Notes: generated from the letters alone by a model not told the origin. A stretch of 64,000 nucleotides of DNA from Amycolatopsis sp. FBCC-B4732 (GCF_023008405.1 NZ_CP095376.1:5356001-5420000); one strand, 5' to 3'; positions 44,327-54,584 are shown, counted from the first letter of the stretch. Numbers and translations are program-made.

Positions 44327-45559
44327 GTGGCCGCACCAGCAACGCCGCTCGCGCCGAACGCGCGGGGCGTGCGAAACGTCGCCTTCGTCGAGGGGGTACG
44401 GACCCCCTTCGGCAAGGCCGGCGACAAGGGCATCTACGCCGGGACGCGGGCGGACGACCTCGTCGTCAACGCCATCCGCGAGCTGCTGCGGCGGCACCCC
44501 GAACTGCCGCCCGAGCGCGTCGACGAGGTGGCCATCGCCGCCACCACCCAGATCGGCGACCAGGGCCTGACCATCGGCCGGACCGCCGCGCTGCTCGCCG
44601 GGCTGCCGAAGTCCGTGCCGGGCTTCGCCATCGACCGCATGTGCGCCGGCGCGATGACCGCCGTCACCACCGCCGCTTCCGGCATCGGCTTCGGTGCCTA
44701 CGACATCGCCATCGCCGGTGGCGTCGAGCACATGGGCCGCCACCCGATGGGTGAAGGCGTCGACCCGAACCCGCGGATCATCGCCGACAAGCTCGTCGAC
44801 CCGACCGCGCTCGTCATGGGCCAGACCGCCGAGAACCTGCACGACCGCTTCCCGGCGATCACCAAGCAGCGCACCGACGCCTACGCCGCGCGCAGCCAGG
44901 AGCGCTACGCCGAAGCCGTCAAGACCGGCAAGATCGGCCCCGAGCTGGTTCCGGTCGCCACCCGCTCCAAGGAGCTGGGCTGGGGCCTGGCCACCGAGGA
45001 CGAGCCGCCGCGGCCCGGCACCACGCTGGAAACCCTCGCCGGGCTGAAGACGCCGTTCCGCCCGCACGGCCGGATCACCGCGGGCAACGCGGCCGGCCTC
45101 AACGACGGTGCCACCGCCTCGCTCCTCGCCGACGAGGACACCGCCCGCGAGCTGGGCCTGCCGGTCGCCATGCGGCTGGTCGGCTACTCCTTCGCCGGGG
45201 TCGAGCCGGAGGTCATGGGCATCGGCCCGGTGCCGGCCACCGAGAAGCTGTTCAAGCGCACCGGTCTCTCCATCGACGACATCGGCCTGTTCGAGATCAA
45301 CGAGGCCTTTGCCGTGCAGGTGCTGGCCTTCCTCGACCACTTCGGCATCGACGACGAAGACCCGCGCGTGAACCAGTGGGGCGGCGCCATCGCGTGCGGC
45401 CACCCGCTGGCTTCCTCCGGCGTCCGGCTCATGACGCAGCTGGCCCGCCAGTTCGCCGAGCGGCCCGACGTGCAGTACGGCATGACCACGATGTGCATCG
45501 GCATCGGCATGGGCGGCACCGTGATCTGGGAGAACCCGGCCTTCGAGGGGGCGAAGTAA
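44327..45559 (+). CDS. fadA: Acetyl-CoA C-acyltransferase (thiolase, FadA/FadI)
   Basis: A 410-residue thiolase of fatty-acid beta-oxidation. The nucleophile Cys106 is in DRMCAGAM; EINEAFAVQVLAF, GGAIACGHPLASSGVR and the second Cys in TTMCIGIGMGGTVIWE complete the active site. The N-terminal 15 residues (AAPATPLAPNARGVR) precede the conserved VRTPFGKAGDKG. The start is a GTG at 44327; ATG at 44316 is in another frame. The stop overlaps the ATG of fadB, so the trifunctional complex subunits are made together. Confidence 0.93.
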   Translation: MAAPATPLAPNARGVRNVAFVEGVRTPFGKAGDKGIYAGTRADDLVVNAIRELLRRHPELPPERVDEVAIAATTQIGDQGLTIGRTAALLAGLPKSVPGFAIDRMCAGAMTAVTTAASGIGFGAYDIAIAGGVEHMGRHPMGEGVDPNPRIIADKLVDPTALVMGQTAENLHDRFPAITKQRTDAYAARSQERYAEAVKTGKIGPELVPVATRSKELGWGLATEDEPPRPGTTLETLAGLKTPFRPHGRITAGNAAGLNDGATASLLADEDTARELGLPVAMRLVGYSFAGVEPEVMGIGPVPATEKLFKRTGLSIDDIGLFEINEAFAVQVLAFLDHFGIDDEDPRVNQWGGAIACGHPLASSGVRLMTQLARQFAERPDVQYGMTTMCIGIGMGGTVIWENPAFEGAK

Positions 45560-47670
45560 TGACTTTCACCGCTGAAGAAGCGAAGGCCGCGTTCCCGGAC
45601 GAGGTCGTCACGAACGCCGTCACGCGGCTGGTCAAGGTGCCCGGGCTCGCCAAGCCCGTCGCGCTGATCACCCTCGACAACGGCCACGACCACACCCGGC
45701 CGAACACGTTCGGCCCGCAGGGGCTCGTGTCGCTGAACTCCGCGCTGGACAAGGCTTTCGAGGCCGAGCCGGCCGCGATCGCCGTCACCGGCAAGCCGTT
45801 CATCTTCGCCGTCGGCGCCGACCTCTCGGGCGTCGAGTCCGTGAGCGACCCGAAGCTGGCGCGCGAGATCGCCCAGACCGGGCACGACGTGTTCCGCCGC
45901 CTCACCGAAACGAAGATCCCGACGTTCGGGTTCATCAACGGCGCGGTCATGGGCGGCGGCCTCGAGCTGGCGCTGTCCTGCCACTACCGGACGCTGTCGG
46001 AGAACACCGCCGCGATCGCGTTCCCCGAGGTCTTCCTCGGCCTGTTCCCGGGCTGGGGCGGCACGCAGCTGCTGCCGAACCTCATCGGCGCGGACGCCGC
46101 CGTCACGGTGATCATCGAGAACGCCCTGGCGCAGAACAAGATGCTGAACGTCAAGCAGACGGCCGAGCTCGGCATCGTCGACGCGGTCTTCGGCTCGGCC
46201 GACTACCTCGAGCAGTCGCTGCTGTGGCTGGCCAAGGTCGTCAACGGCGAGATCACCCCGGCCCGCCGGGAGATCGACCGCGGTTCCGGCTGGGACGCCG
46301 CGATCGCCCGCGCCAAGTCCATTGTGGACGGCCGGACGCACGGTGCCTCGCCGGGCGCGGCCAAGGCCGTCGAGCTGCTGGAGCTGGCCCGCGAGAACGA
46401 TCTCGACCGCGGGTACGCGGCCGAGACCGACGGCCTCGCCGAGCTGCTCATGTCCGACGTCCTGCGCGCCGGGCTGTACTCGTTCAACCTGGTCAACAAG
46501 CGCGCCAAGCGCCCGGCCGGCGCGCCGGACAAGAACCTGGCCCGCAAGGTGAACAAGGTCGGCATCGTCGGCGCCGGCCTGATGGCCAGCCAGCTCGCGC
46601 TGCTGTTCGTGCGCCGTCTGAAGGTGCCGGTCGTGCTGACCGACGTCGACCAGGAGCGCGTCGACAAGGGTGTCGGCTACGTCCACGCCGAGATCGACAA
46701 GCTCCTGGGCAAGAAGCGCGTCTCCCCGGACGGCGCGAACCGGCTCAAGGCGCTGGTCTCCGGCTCGCTCGACAAGGCCGCCTTCGCCGACGCCGACTTC
46801 GTCATCGAAGCCGTCTTCGAGGAGCTGGGCGTCAAGCAGCAGGTGTTCGCCGAGCTGGAGCAGCACGTCAAGCCCGAGGCGATCCTGGCGACGAACACCT
46901 CGTCGCTGTCGATCACCGCGATGGCGTCGAAGCTGCAGCACCCCGAGCGCGTGGTCGGCTTCCACTTCTTCAACCCGGTCGCCGTGCTGCCGCTGCTGGA
47001 GATCGTCCGCGGCGAGCAGACCGACGACGCGTCGCTGGCGACCGCGTTCTCGGTCGGCAAGCAGCTCAAGAAGTCCAGCGTGCTGGTGAAGGACGCGTCG
47101 GCGTTCGTCGTCAACCGGCTCCTGCTGCGCTTCCTCGGCGAGGTGCTGGTCACCGTCGACGAGGGCACGCCGTTCGAGGTCGCCGACTCCGCGCTCGAGC
47201 CGCTGGGCCTGCCGATGACGCCGCTGACGCTGATGCAGCTCGTCGGCCCGGCCATCGCGCTGCACGTCGGCGAGACGCTGCACGAGGCGTTCCCGGACCG
47301 GTTCACCGTGTCCGACAACCTCGCGAAGTTCGTCAAGGCGGGCAAGAAGGGCGTCTGGGTCTGGGATGCCCAGGGCAACCAGTCCGCCGACCCCGAGGTC
47401 GTCGAGCTGTGGACGCAGGGCGACAAGCCGTCCACTTCGGAGCAGGTGCGTGACCGGGCGCTGTCCGCGATCGCCGAGGAGATCCGGATCATGCTCGACG
47501 AGGGCGTGGTCGCCGAGGCGCAGGACATCGACCTGTGCCTGATCCTCGGCGCGGGCTGGCCGTTCTGGAACGGCGGCATCACGCCGTACCTGGACCGCTC
47601 CGGCGTGTCCGAGCGCGTGAACGGCAAGCCGTTCCTCGCCCCGGGCGTGGCCTCGGTTCCGGCCGGCTAG
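45559..47670 (+). CDS. fadB: Multifunctional enoyl-CoA hydratase/3-hydroxyacyl-CoA dehydrogenase (FadB/FadJ)
   Basis: A 703-residue trifunctional-type subunit. Residues 1 to about 290 are the enoyl-CoA hydratase half (FAVGADLSGVESVSD, INGAVMGGGLELALSCHYR, AIAFPEVFLGLFPGWGGTQL). From about 320 the dehydrogenase half follows: VGIVGAGLMASQLALLF for NAD, then ATNTSSLSITAMASKLQHPE and VGFHFFNPVAVLPLLEIVRG. The C-terminal helical domains are intact. ATG at 45559 overlaps the fadA TAA by one base. Its TAG overlaps the stop of the convergent gene by two bases. Confidence 0.94.
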   Translation: MTFTAEEAKAAFPDEVVTNAVTRLVKVPGLAKPVALITLDNGHDHTRPNTFGPQGLVSLNSALDKAFEAEPAAIAVTGKPFIFAVGADLSGVESVSDPKLAREIAQTGHDVFRRLTETKIPTFGFINGAVMGGGLELALSCHYRTLSENTAAIAFPEVFLGLFPGWGGTQLLPNLIGADAAVTVIIENALAQNKMLNVKQTAELGIVDAVFGSADYLEQSLLWLAKVVNGEITPARREIDRGSGWDAAIARAKSIVDGRTHGASPGAAKAVELLELARENDLDRGYAAETDGLAELLMSDVLRAGLYSFNLVNKRAKRPAGAPDKNLARKVNKVGIVGAGLMASQLALLFVRRLKVPVVLTDVDQERVDKGVGYVHAEIDKLLGKKRVSPDGANRLKALVSGSLDKAAFADADFVIEAVFEELGVKQQVFAELEQHVKPEAILATNTSSLSITAMASKLQHPERVVGFHFFNPVAVLPLLEIVRGEQTDDASLATAFSVGKQLKKSSVLVKDASAFVVNRLLLRFLGEVLVTVDEGTPFEVADSALEPLGLPMTPLTLMQLVGPAIALHVGETLHEAFPDRFTVSDNLAKFVKAGKKGVWVWDAQGNQSADPEVVELWTQGDKPSTSEQVRDRALSAIAEEIRIMLDEGVVAEAQDIDLCLILGAGWPFWNGGITPYLDRSGVSERVNGKPFLAPGVASVPAG

Positions 47671-48107
47671 TACTCGCCCTCCCGAGGGCACTTCGGCGGC
47701 GGCGCGGTGAGTTTCAGCTGCGCCGCCGTCGCGTCGGAGTCGATGACCGTCACCCGCTCGGCCTTCCGGAAGCGGGCGTGCAGCTCCTGCGCCCACGCCT
47801 TCAGGTCGGTGCCCGGGACGGCGAGCAGCGACACCGACGGCGGGTCGACGAACACCCGCCGCGCCTTCGGGTCGTCGCGCACGGCCGGCATCGCCGCCCG
47901 CAGCTCGGCGTCGGCGGGGAAGACCACCACCACCGCCGCGCACAGCGTGTGGCCGGCCAGCGGCGCCGGGTTCGTGTCCACCGGCAGGTCCGGCGGGCGC
48001 TTCAGGGCCGCGACGCCGAAGGCCAGCCCCACCCCGACGGCGGCGGCCAGCGCGATCACCGGGACCAGCACCCGGACCAGCGGCTTCTCCTCCACGTCCA
48101 AGATCAC
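47667..48107 (-). CDS. Single-pass membrane protein of unknown function
   Basis: A protein of about 146 residues with one N-terminal transmembrane segment (LVRVLVPVIALAAAVGVGLA) and an extracytoplasmic domain of about 110 residues. Two Cys (HTLCAAVVVVF and APPPKCPREGEY) could pair. I do not recognise the family. The start is uncertain: GTG at 48107 and GTG at 48095 (MEEKPL) are in frame and neither has a strong ribosome site. The long frame further upstream is antisense to the PHP gene and not coding. The C-terminal stop overlaps the fadB stop. Confidence 0.6.
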   Translation of the reverse strand: MILDVEEKPLVRVLVPVIALAAAVGVGLAFGVAALKRPPDLPVDTNPAPLAGHTLCAAVVVVFPADAELRAAMPAVRDDPKARRVFVDPPSVSLLAVPGTDLKAWAQELHARFRKAERVTVIDSDATAAQLKLTAPPPKCPREGEY

Positions 48108-48152
48108 AGCACACGTTGGCCGCCGGGACACCGCCCGTTCACCCCGGCGGCT

Positions 48153-48158
48153 TAGCGT
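48153..48158 (+). promoter_or_regulatory. Candidate -10 box (leaderless)
   Basis: TAGCGT lies 6 bases before the GTG at 48165; no ribosome binding site is present. Confidence 0.45.
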
Positions 48159-48164
48159 CCGCGC

Positions 48165-49691
48165 GTGACCACCGACAGACGCCGGTTCCTCAAGGGTGCC
48201 GGGCTCGCGGCCGCCGCCGCGGGCATCCCCCTCCCCGATCCCGACGTCGACCTGAGCCGGCTGTGCGGCCGCTACCAGTGGCTGGTGGGCGACCACCACA
48301 CGCACAGCCAGTACTCCTACGACGCGATGTACCGGATCGACCAGATCGCGCACGGCGGGCGCGCGCACGGCGCCGACTGGATCGTCTTCACCGACCACGG
48401 CCACGCCGAGCACGAGAAGGTGTCGGTCGAGCCGACCGAGGCGGACTTCCTCGCCGCCCGGCGCAAGTACCCGGACCTGCTGCTGTGGCACGGCATGGAG
48501 TGGAACGTCCCGGGCGCCGAGCACGCGACGGTGTTCTTCCAGGCCGGCGACCGGCAAGCCGCGAAACTGCGCGAGTTCGAGCGAACCTTCGACTGGCGGC
48601 TGACGAACTCCGAGGCGTCGAGCCCGGCGAACGAGGCACTCGCATTGCGCGCGTTGCGCTGGCTCGCCGACGAAGAGCGCGCAAAACGCATCCACGCGCC
48701 GGTCGTGCTGATCAACCACCCGCTGCGCAACGGCCGCGTCGCCCCGCACGAGCTGCGGGCCTACCGCGACGCCGCTCCGCACATCGTGATCGGCATGGAG
48801 GGCGCACCCGGCGCACAGGCCGACGGCTTCCCGAAGCCGCTCGGCAACGGCGGCGCGCGCGGCGGCTACGCCAACAGCGCGGGCGCGAACTCGTGGCCGG
48901 GCTTCCCGCCGGAGGCGTACCGGACGTACGGCGGCTGGGACTGGTCGACGGCGAAGGTCGGCGGGCTCTGGGACTCGCTGCTCGCCGAGGGCAAGCCGTG
49001 GTGGATCACCACCAACTCCGACTCGCACTACAACCGCGGCGACACGCTGATCCGCCCGCCGGTGGCGGACGACTGGTACGACACGCACGGCAAGTACCCC
49101 GACCCGGTCGACAGCGGCGTCCCGCAGCTGGTCCCGCCGTACGCGGACTTCTACCCGGGCGAATTCAGCCGCACGCACGTCGGCGTCACGCGGCGCAGCC
49201 TCGAAGGCGTGCTGGAGGGCCTGCGCGCGGGCCGGATCTGGCTCTCGCACGGCGGCCTGGTCCAGTCCCTCGAGGTCGGCGCGTACGGCGGCGGCTCGGC
49301 GGCGACACTGGGCGGCCGCCTGCGGGTCCGGCGCGGTTCGGACGTGACGGTCGTGGTCTCCGCGCGGCTCGCGTCCCGCCCGAACGGCGGCGGCTCGATC
49401 CCGCGCCTGGCCCGGCTGGACGTGGTCGCCGGCCCGGTCACCGGCCCGGTGCGCGACCCGGACACGATGACGGCGCCGGGCACGCGGGTGGTGGAGTCGT
49501 TCGAGCCGCGCTGGGCGCCCGGCCGGCAGGTCGTCTTCCGGCACACGTTCCGCACCGTGCGTGCGCCGTTCTACGCGCGGATCCGGGGATCGAACGGCGA
49601 TGCCGAGCCCACGCCGGACGTCCTCGGGCAGGCGAACCCGTTCGACGACCTGTGGCTGTACGCGAACCCGATCTTCGTGGACGTGCGTTAG
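48165..49691 (+). CDS. Tat-exported PHP-domain metal-dependent protein
   Basis: A 508-residue protein with a twin-arginine signal (DRRRFLKGAGLAAAAAG) followed by a PHP-type metal site: VGDHHTHSQYSYDAMY, VFTDHGHAEHEK, then HGMEWNVPGAEHATVF, LINHPLRNGR and NSDSHYNRGD. The C-terminal ~140 residues (GGSAATLGGRLRVRRGSD onward) look like a beta-sandwich add-on. Such proteins are annotated as secreted PHP phosphoesterases or hydrolases; the substrate is unknown. Export through Tat fits a protein loaded with metal in the cytosol. The start is a leaderless-type GTG. Confidence 0.85.
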   Translation: MTTDRRRFLKGAGLAAAAAGIPLPDPDVDLSRLCGRYQWLVGDHHTHSQYSYDAMYRIDQIAHGGRAHGADWIVFTDHGHAEHEKVSVEPTEADFLAARRKYPDLLLWHGMEWNVPGAEHATVFFQAGDRQAAKLREFERTFDWRLTNSEASSPANEALALRALRWLADEERAKRIHAPVVLINHPLRNGRVAPHELRAYRDAAPHIVIGMEGAPGAQADGFPKPLGNGGARGGYANSAGANSWPGFPPEAYRTYGGWDWSTAKVGGLWDSLLAEGKPWWITTNSDSHYNRGDTLIRPPVADDWYDTHGKYPDPVDSGVPQLVPPYADFYPGEFSRTHVGVTRRSLEGVLEGLRAGRIWLSHGGLVQSLEVGAYGGGSAATLGGRLRVRRGSDVTVVVSARLASRPNGGGSIPRLARLDVVAGPVTGPVRDPDTMTAPGTRVVESFEPRWAPGRQVVFRHTFRTVRAPFYARIRGSNGDAEPTPDVLGQANPFDDLWLYANPIFVDVR

Positions 49692-50812
49692 CGCACCGGC
49701 AGGTGGACGGTCACCCCGAGGCCGCCGCCCACGATGGGTTCCGCCGTCACGCTTCCGCCGTGGGCCTGGACCGCCGCCCGCACGATGGACAGGCCCAGGC
49801 CGGCGCCGTTGCGGGCGGTGCGGGCGACGCCCGCGCGGCGGAACGGCTCGAACAGCTCCGCCACCGTCGCCGGGTCCACCAGGCCGCCCGAGGAACGGAC
49901 CCGCAGCATCGACCACTGCGGGCCCGGCTGGGTCACGATCTCCAGCCAGCCGCCTTCGACGTTGTGGCGGACCGCGTTCTCCAGCAGGTTGCCCGCGATC
50001 CGCTCCAGCAGCGCCGGGTCGCCGAACGCCGGGGCCGACGGGGTGGTGAACGCGGCCTGGATGCCGCGGTGCTCGGCTTCCCGGTGCACCGCGCGCCAGG
50101 CCCGGTCGACGACGACGGCCAGGTCGACCGGTTCCCGCACCCCGAGCCCGGCGCCGTCCGTGCGGGCCAGCAGCAGCAACGAGTTCACCAGCTGCCCGGC
50201 GCGCTCGGTCGCGTCGCGGACCACCCCGCCCATCCGGCGCAGCTCGGCCACGTCGGCGTCGTCGTCGGCGAGGGTGACGTCGAGTTCCGTGCGGATCACC
50301 GACAACGGCGTCCGCAGCTCGTGGCTCGCGTTCGCGACGAAGTGGCGCTGCGCGTCGAACGCGGCCTGGAGCCGGTCGAGCATGTCGTCGAACGTCTCGG
50401 CCAGCACGGCCAGCTCGTCACGCGGGCGCACCCCGCCGATCCGCTCCCCCAGCGACTCGACCGACAGCCGCCGCGCGGTGCCGGTGATCTCGCGCAACGG
50501 GAGCAGCACGCGGGAGGTGAACGTCCAGGCCAGGATCGCCGCGGCCGCGACCACGAGCAGGAACGCGATCGAGCCGAACAGCAGCATCCGGTCGCGGGCG
50601 TGCACCCGCAGGTGGTCGGCGAGCGTCGAGGCGTCGACCGTGACGCCGTCGACGACCACCGTGCTGCCCGGCGGCATCTGCGGCACGGTGTCGAGCGAAT
50701 CCCGGACGAGCGTCCAGGCCAGCCAGAGCAGCAGCAGGCTGACGGCGGCGACGAGAACGGTCGCCAGCAGGGTGATCCGGACGCGGAGGCTGCGGGTGCC
50801 CAGCAGGTTCAC
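49688..50812 (-). CDS. Sensor histidine kinase
   Basis: A 374-residue kinase with two transmembrane helices (about 15-35 and 78-100) enclosing a short sensor loop of about 40 residues. A HAMP domain (about 100-150, SRVLLPLREITGTARRLSVE), a HisKA domain with FVANASHELRTPLSVIRTEL and a HATPase domain with GNLLENAVRHNVEGG and GAGLGLSIVRAAVQAHGGSV follow. It is the OmpR-partner type. The GTG overlaps the stop of the response regulator. The signal is unknown. Convergent with the PHP gene, their stops overlap by four bases. Confidence 0.92.
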   Translation of the reverse strand: MNLLGTRSLRVRITLLATVLVAAVSLLLLWLAWTLVRDSLDTVPQMPPGSTVVVDGVTVDASTLADHLRVHARDRMLLFGSIAFLLVVAAAAILAWTFTSRVLLPLREITGTARRLSVESLGERIGGVRPRDELAVLAETFDDMLDRLQAAFDAQRHFVANASHELRTPLSVIRTELDVTLADDDADVAELRRMGGVVRDATERAGQLVNSLLLLARTDGAGLGVREPVDLAVVVDRAWRAVHREAEHRGIQAAFTTPSAPAFGDPALLERIAGNLLENAVRHNVEGGWLEIVTQPGPQWSMLRVRSSGGLVDPATVAELFEPFRRAGVARTARNGAGLGLSIVRAAVQAHGGSVTAEPIVGGGLGVTVHLPVR

Positions 50813-51489
50813 GCGCGTTGCGGCGTTCCGGGTTCCGGCACCCGGTACCCGGAACCGACGACGGTCTCGATGATCCCCGGCTCGCCGAGCTTCTTGCGCA
50901 GCGTCATGACGGTGACCCGGACGGTCGTGGTGAACGGGTCGGCGTTCTCGTCCCACACGCGTTCGAGCAGCTCTTCGCTGCTGACCACCGACCCGGCGGC
51001 CGACAGCAGGACCTCGAGGACGCCGAACTCCTTGCGCGTCAGCTCGACCGGCCCGCTGGCCCGGCGGACGGTCCGCTTGGCCGGGTCCAGCTCGACGTCC
51101 CCGGCGGTGAGCAGCGGCGGCGCGGCCGGGGTGGCCCGGCGCCCGAGCGCCCGGACGCGGGCGACCAGCTCGGGGAAGGCGAACGGCTTCGCGAGGTAGT
51201 CGTCGGCGCCGAGGGAAAGCCCTTCGACGCGGTCGGACACCGAACTGCTCGCGGTGAGCATCAGCACCCGGGTCAGCTCCCCGGACGCGACGATCTCCCG
51301 GCACAGCTCGTCCCCGGACATCCCGGGCAGGTCCCGGTCCAGCAACACGACGTCGTACCGCGTGACGGCGGCCTTCTCGTGCCCGTCGTCACCCGTGAGC
51401 GCGACGTCCACCGCCATGCCCTCGCGGCGCAGGCCACGGGCGATCGCGTCGGCCAGGGGTTCTTCGTCCTCGACTACCAAAACTCGCAC
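50809..51489 (-). CDS. OmpR-type response regulator
   Basis: A 226-residue winged-helix response regulator: receiver with VRVLVVEDEEPLADA, the phosphoacceptor in YDVVLLDRDLPGMSGDE and LAKPFAFPELVARVR. The OmpR DNA-binding domain carries LTRKEFGVLEVLLSAAGSVV and TVRVTVMTLRKKLGEPG, ending VVGSGYRVPE. It is coupled to the sensor kinase. The GTG at 51489 is the first codon matching the receiver fold; the longer upstream frame is not conserved. A CCTTTAAGG palindrome lies at 51520-51528, between this start and the PucR stop. Confidence 0.93.
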   Translation of the reverse strand: MRVLVVEDEEPLADAIARGLRREGMAVDVALTGDDGHEKAAVTRYDVVLLDRDLPGMSGDELCREIVASGELTRVLMLTASSSVSDRVEGLSLGADDYLAKPFAFPELVARVRALGRRATPAAPPLLTAGDVELDPAKRTVRRASGPVELTRKEFGVLEVLLSAAGSVVSSEELLERVWDENADPFTTTVRVTVMTLRKKLGEPGIIETVVGSGYRVPEPGTPQRA

Positions 51490-51524
51490 GAACCCACAAT
51501 CCCATATCTTCCTGAGAGTGCCCT

Positions 51525-53030
51525 TTAAGGACTGTGTGTGACCGGTGAGAGCCACCGCAGCGCGAACCACAGGCGCATCCGGACCTCGGGGTCCGCCAAG
51601 TCCACGTCCAGCGCCCGCTCCACCTGCGCGATCCGGTGCCGGACGCTGTTGCGGTGCACGCCCAGCTCGGCCGCTGTCGGCTCCCAGCCGCCGTGGTGGG
51701 CGAGCCACGTCCGCAGCGTCGGCACCAGCGACCGGTCCCCCGCCCGGTCGAGGGCCACCAGCGGTTCCAGCGCCCGCTCGGCGAAGCCACGGGAAGCGCC
51801 CGGGTCCACCAGCGCGTCGAGGTCGAGCGGCGAGTCGCCCGCCACGACCGGGCGCCCCAGTGCCCGGGCCCGCGCGAGCAGCGAGTCGACCTCACTCTCG
51901 GACAGCCGGCCCGCCGGTGCCGGGGCGCCCGCCGCCGCCAGCCAGCCGTGGGCGCGCAAGTCTTCGAGCACCGCGAGCGGCGGCGCGGACCCCACGATCG
52001 CCACGAACCGGCCGGGGCGCACCGAAACGAGCGGGGTGTCGAGCCGGGCGCGCAACCAGTCGGGCCGCTGGGCCACCTCGCCGGGCCCCCGCCGGTACGC
52101 GGCCCCGGCGACCAGCCGGACGACGTCCGAGCCGAGCAGCGCACGGGCCACCCCGCCGGGGGACGTGCGGCCGAGCAGCAGGCCGGTCGCCGCCGCGCCC
52201 AGTCCGGCCGCGTCCGAGCCGGCGCGCCCGACCAGGCCGAGCAGGGCCGCGCCGACCGCGAGGATCGCCCGCTCGGCGCCGTCGAAGCGCGCGGGCCTGC
52301 CGACCACCACCAGGTGCGACGCCGTCGCCTGCGGGTACACCGGCTGGACCACCACGAACCCGCCGTCGACCTCGGTGGTCGCGCTGCGGATCCCGCTGCC
52401 CGCCCGCACGGTCGCCACCAGCTCCCGCACCTGGAGCGGCAACGGCGTGGGCGCGTCGTGCGCCGAGGCCAGGACATCCCCGGCGCCGACCAGCGCGACC
52501 CACGACCGCAGCTGGCCGGCCAGCGACGACGTCAGCTCGCCCAGCCCGCCGCCCGCCGCGCGGGTCAGCGTCTCCCGGGCCGCCGTGATCCGCCGCTGCT
52601 CGCGCTGCCCGGCCTCGGTGAGCGCGACCGACACCGCCCGGTTGATCGCCAGGAACGGCGTCCGGGCAGGCACCACGAGCAGTGGCAGCCCGTACCGCGC
52701 GCAGGCCCGGCGCAGCGGCTCCGGCAGCGTCTCGAAGACCGTCGGGGTGAGCCCGAACCCCAGGGCCGTCACGCCGGCGTCGCGCAGCCCGCGCACGTAC
52801 CGGTCGACCCGGTCCGGCAGGTTCACCCCGGCGGTGAGGATCAGCTCGCCGCCGACCAGGTAGGGCGCGGGGTCCTGCAGCTCGCTGACGTGGGCCCAGC
52901 GCACCGGCGCGTCCAGCGCGCCCGGCCGCAGGGTCTCGGGGACGACGTGGAGCGCGAGCTCCCGGTTGCCGACCACGTCCCGTAACGGGACATTCACTTC
53001 GGTGGGCACCGAATCCGTGATCGAGGTCAT
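51525..53030 (-). CDS. PucR-family regulator of the arginine/guanidino operon
   Basis: A 501-residue regulator. The N-terminal PucR domain (about 10-130) begins VPLRDVVGNRELALHVVPET and holds GELILTAGVNLPDRVDRYVR; a GAF-like/CdaR middle part follows; the C-terminal helix-turn-helix is ELGVHRNSVRHRIAQVERAL. It is divergent from the symporter that leads the 53-60 kb operon, separated by 108 bases, so it very probably controls it. ATG at 53030 is preferred over an upstream ATG at 53066. No operator was identified with confidence. Confidence 0.88.
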   Translation of the reverse strand: MTSITDSVPTEVNVPLRDVVGNRELALHVVPETLRPGALDAPVRWAHVSELQDPAPYLVGGELILTAGVNLPDRVDRYVRGLRDAGVTALGFGLTPTVFETLPEPLRRACARYGLPLLVVPARTPFLAINRAVSVALTEAGQREQRRITAARETLTRAAGGGLGELTSSLAGQLRSWVALVGAGDVLASAHDAPTPLPLQVRELVATVRAGSGIRSATTEVDGGFVVVQPVYPQATASHLVVVGRPARFDGAERAILAVGAALLGLVGRAGSDAAGLGAAATGLLLGRTSPGGVARALLGSDVVRLVAGAAYRRGPGEVAQRPDWLRARLDTPLVSVRPGRFVAIVGSAPPLAVLEDLRAHGWLAAAGAPAPAGRLSESEVDSLLARARALGRPVVAGDSPLDLDALVDPGASRGFAERALEPLVALDRAGDRSLVPTLRTWLAHHGGWEPTAAELGVHRNSVRHRIAQVERALDVDLADPEVRMRLWFALRWLSPVTHSP

Positions 53031-53138
53031 TTCATCCCCAAAGAGGTCGACGTGGAGATGAATCATCCCATGCCGGAGGGGTGGCGGGCGAACCTACGGT
53101 GACCCGAACACCACCGCCACGAAGGTAAGGAGGCCACC

Positions 53139-54584
53139 GTGACCGGCGACTACGCGGTGATCGCGTTGTACATCGCGGGCATGCTGGGGGTCGGCTGGTA
53201 CGGCCTCAAGCTCGCGAAGACGAAGTCCGACTACCTGGTCGCCGGGCGGCGGCTGGGCTGGTTCATGTACTCCGGCACGATGTCGGCCGTCGTGCTCGGC
53301 GGCGCGTCCACCGTCGGCGGCGTGAAGCTCGGCTACACCTACGGCATCTCCGGCATGTGGCTGGTCGTCAGCATCGGCGTCGGCATCCTCGTGCTGCACA
53401 CGCTGTTCGCGCGCCGGCTGGTGAAGCTCAAGGTCTACACCGTCGGCGAGATGCTCGACCTGCGCTACGGCGGCCGCACCAGCGCGGTGTCCGGCGTCGT
53501 GATGTGGGGCTACACGCTGATGCTGACGGTCACCTCGACGCTGGCCTTCGCGACCATCTTCAAGGTGCTCTTCGACCTGCCGAACTGGGCGGGCATCGCG
53601 GTCGGCGGCTCGATCGTCGTCCTCTACTCGGTGCTCGGCGGCATGTGGTCGATCACGCTCACCGACATCGCCCAGTTCGTCATCAAGACCATCGGCATCC
53701 TGGCGATCCTGCTGCCGGTCGCGATCAGCTCGGCCGGCGGCTTCAGCGGGATGAGCGAGAAGCTCGACGCGAGCTTCTTCAGCTTCAGCTCGATCGGCAC
53801 CGACACGATCATCACCTACTTCGTCGTCTACACCTTCGGCCTGCTCATCGGCCAGGACATCTGGCAGCGCGTGTTCACCGCCCGCACCCCGGGGATCGCG
53901 ACGTCCGGTGGCATCACCTCCGGCGTCTACTGCCTGGTCTACGGCCTGGCCGGCGCCCTGATCGGCACCGCGGCGCACGCGCTGTACCCGGACCTCGCCA
54001 GCGCGCAGGACGCCTTCGCGACGATCGTCGAGCGCCTGCTCCCGACCGGCGTCCGCGGCCTGGTGCTGGCCGCCGCGCTCTCGGCGATGATGTCGACGGC
54101 GAGCGGCGCGCTGATCGCCTGCTCCACCACCACGACGTCGGACCTGCTGACCAAGTTCGGGCTGAAGAAGGGCGGCGAGGTCAGCCGCAACCGGCTCGCC
54201 ACGCTCGTGCTCGGCCTGCTCGCGATCGGCATCGCGATGGTCGTCGACGACGTCGTCAACGCGCTCACCATTGCCTACGACATCCTGGTCGGCGGCCTGC
54301 TGGTGGCGATCGTCGGCGCGCTGTTCTGGAAGCGCGGCACCCGCCAGGGCGCGTACGCGTCGATGGTGGCCGGCACGATCTCGGTCGTCGCGTTCATGAT
54401 CATCGACGGCGTCGACGCCAACACCCCGATCTACTGGGGCCTCGGCGCGAGCCTGGTGGTGTACCTCGCCGTCAGCTTCGCCACGCCCCGCACGGCCGAC
54501 TCGATCCTTTCCGTCTGGACCCGCCGACTCAACGGCGAAGAAACGCCCACCCCGACCCGGGAACAGGAGCCCAGCAGTGCCTAA
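53139..54584 (+). CDS. Sodium:solute symporter (SSS family)
   Basis: A 481-residue transporter with about 13 membrane helices. The SSS N-terminus ([20 protein letters not shown]), the [19 protein letters not shown] sodium region, [20 protein letters not shown] and the middle motif [20 protein letters not shown] are present. It probably imports the substrate that the operon degrades; arginine or a guanidino acid is my guess. AAGGAGG lies 6 bases before the GTG. The last codons overlap the ureohydrolase start, implying coupling. Confidence 0.88.
   Translation: MTGDYAVIALYIAGMLGVGWYGLKLAKTKSDYLVAGRRLGWFMYSGTMSAVVLGGASTVGGVKLGYTYGISGMWLVVSIGVGILVLHTLFARRLVKLKVYTVGEMLDLRYGGRTSAVSGVVMWGYTLMLTVTSTLAFATIFKVLFDLPNWAGIAVGGSIVVLYSVLGGMWSITLTDIAQFVIKTIGILAILLPVAISSAGGFSGMSEKLDASFFSFSSIGTDTIITYFVVYTFGLLIGQDIWQRVFTARTPGIATSGGITSGVYCLVYGLAGALIGTAAHALYPDLASAQDAFATIVERLLPTGVRGLVLAAALSAMMSTASGALIACSTTTTSDLLTKFGLKKGGEVSRNRLATLVLGLLAIGIAMVVDDVVNALTIAYDILVGGLLVAIVGALFWKRGTRQGAYASMVAGTISVVAFMIIDGVDANTPIYWGLGASLVVYLAVSFATPRTADSILSVWTRRLNGEETPTPTREQEPSSA

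Noticed and set aside
51520..51528. CCTTTAAGG palindrome as a terminator after the PucR gene
   Set aside because: It is too short and AT-rich for a hairpin terminator in this genome; it may be part of a promoter of the response regulator but no clear -35/-10 pair was found.
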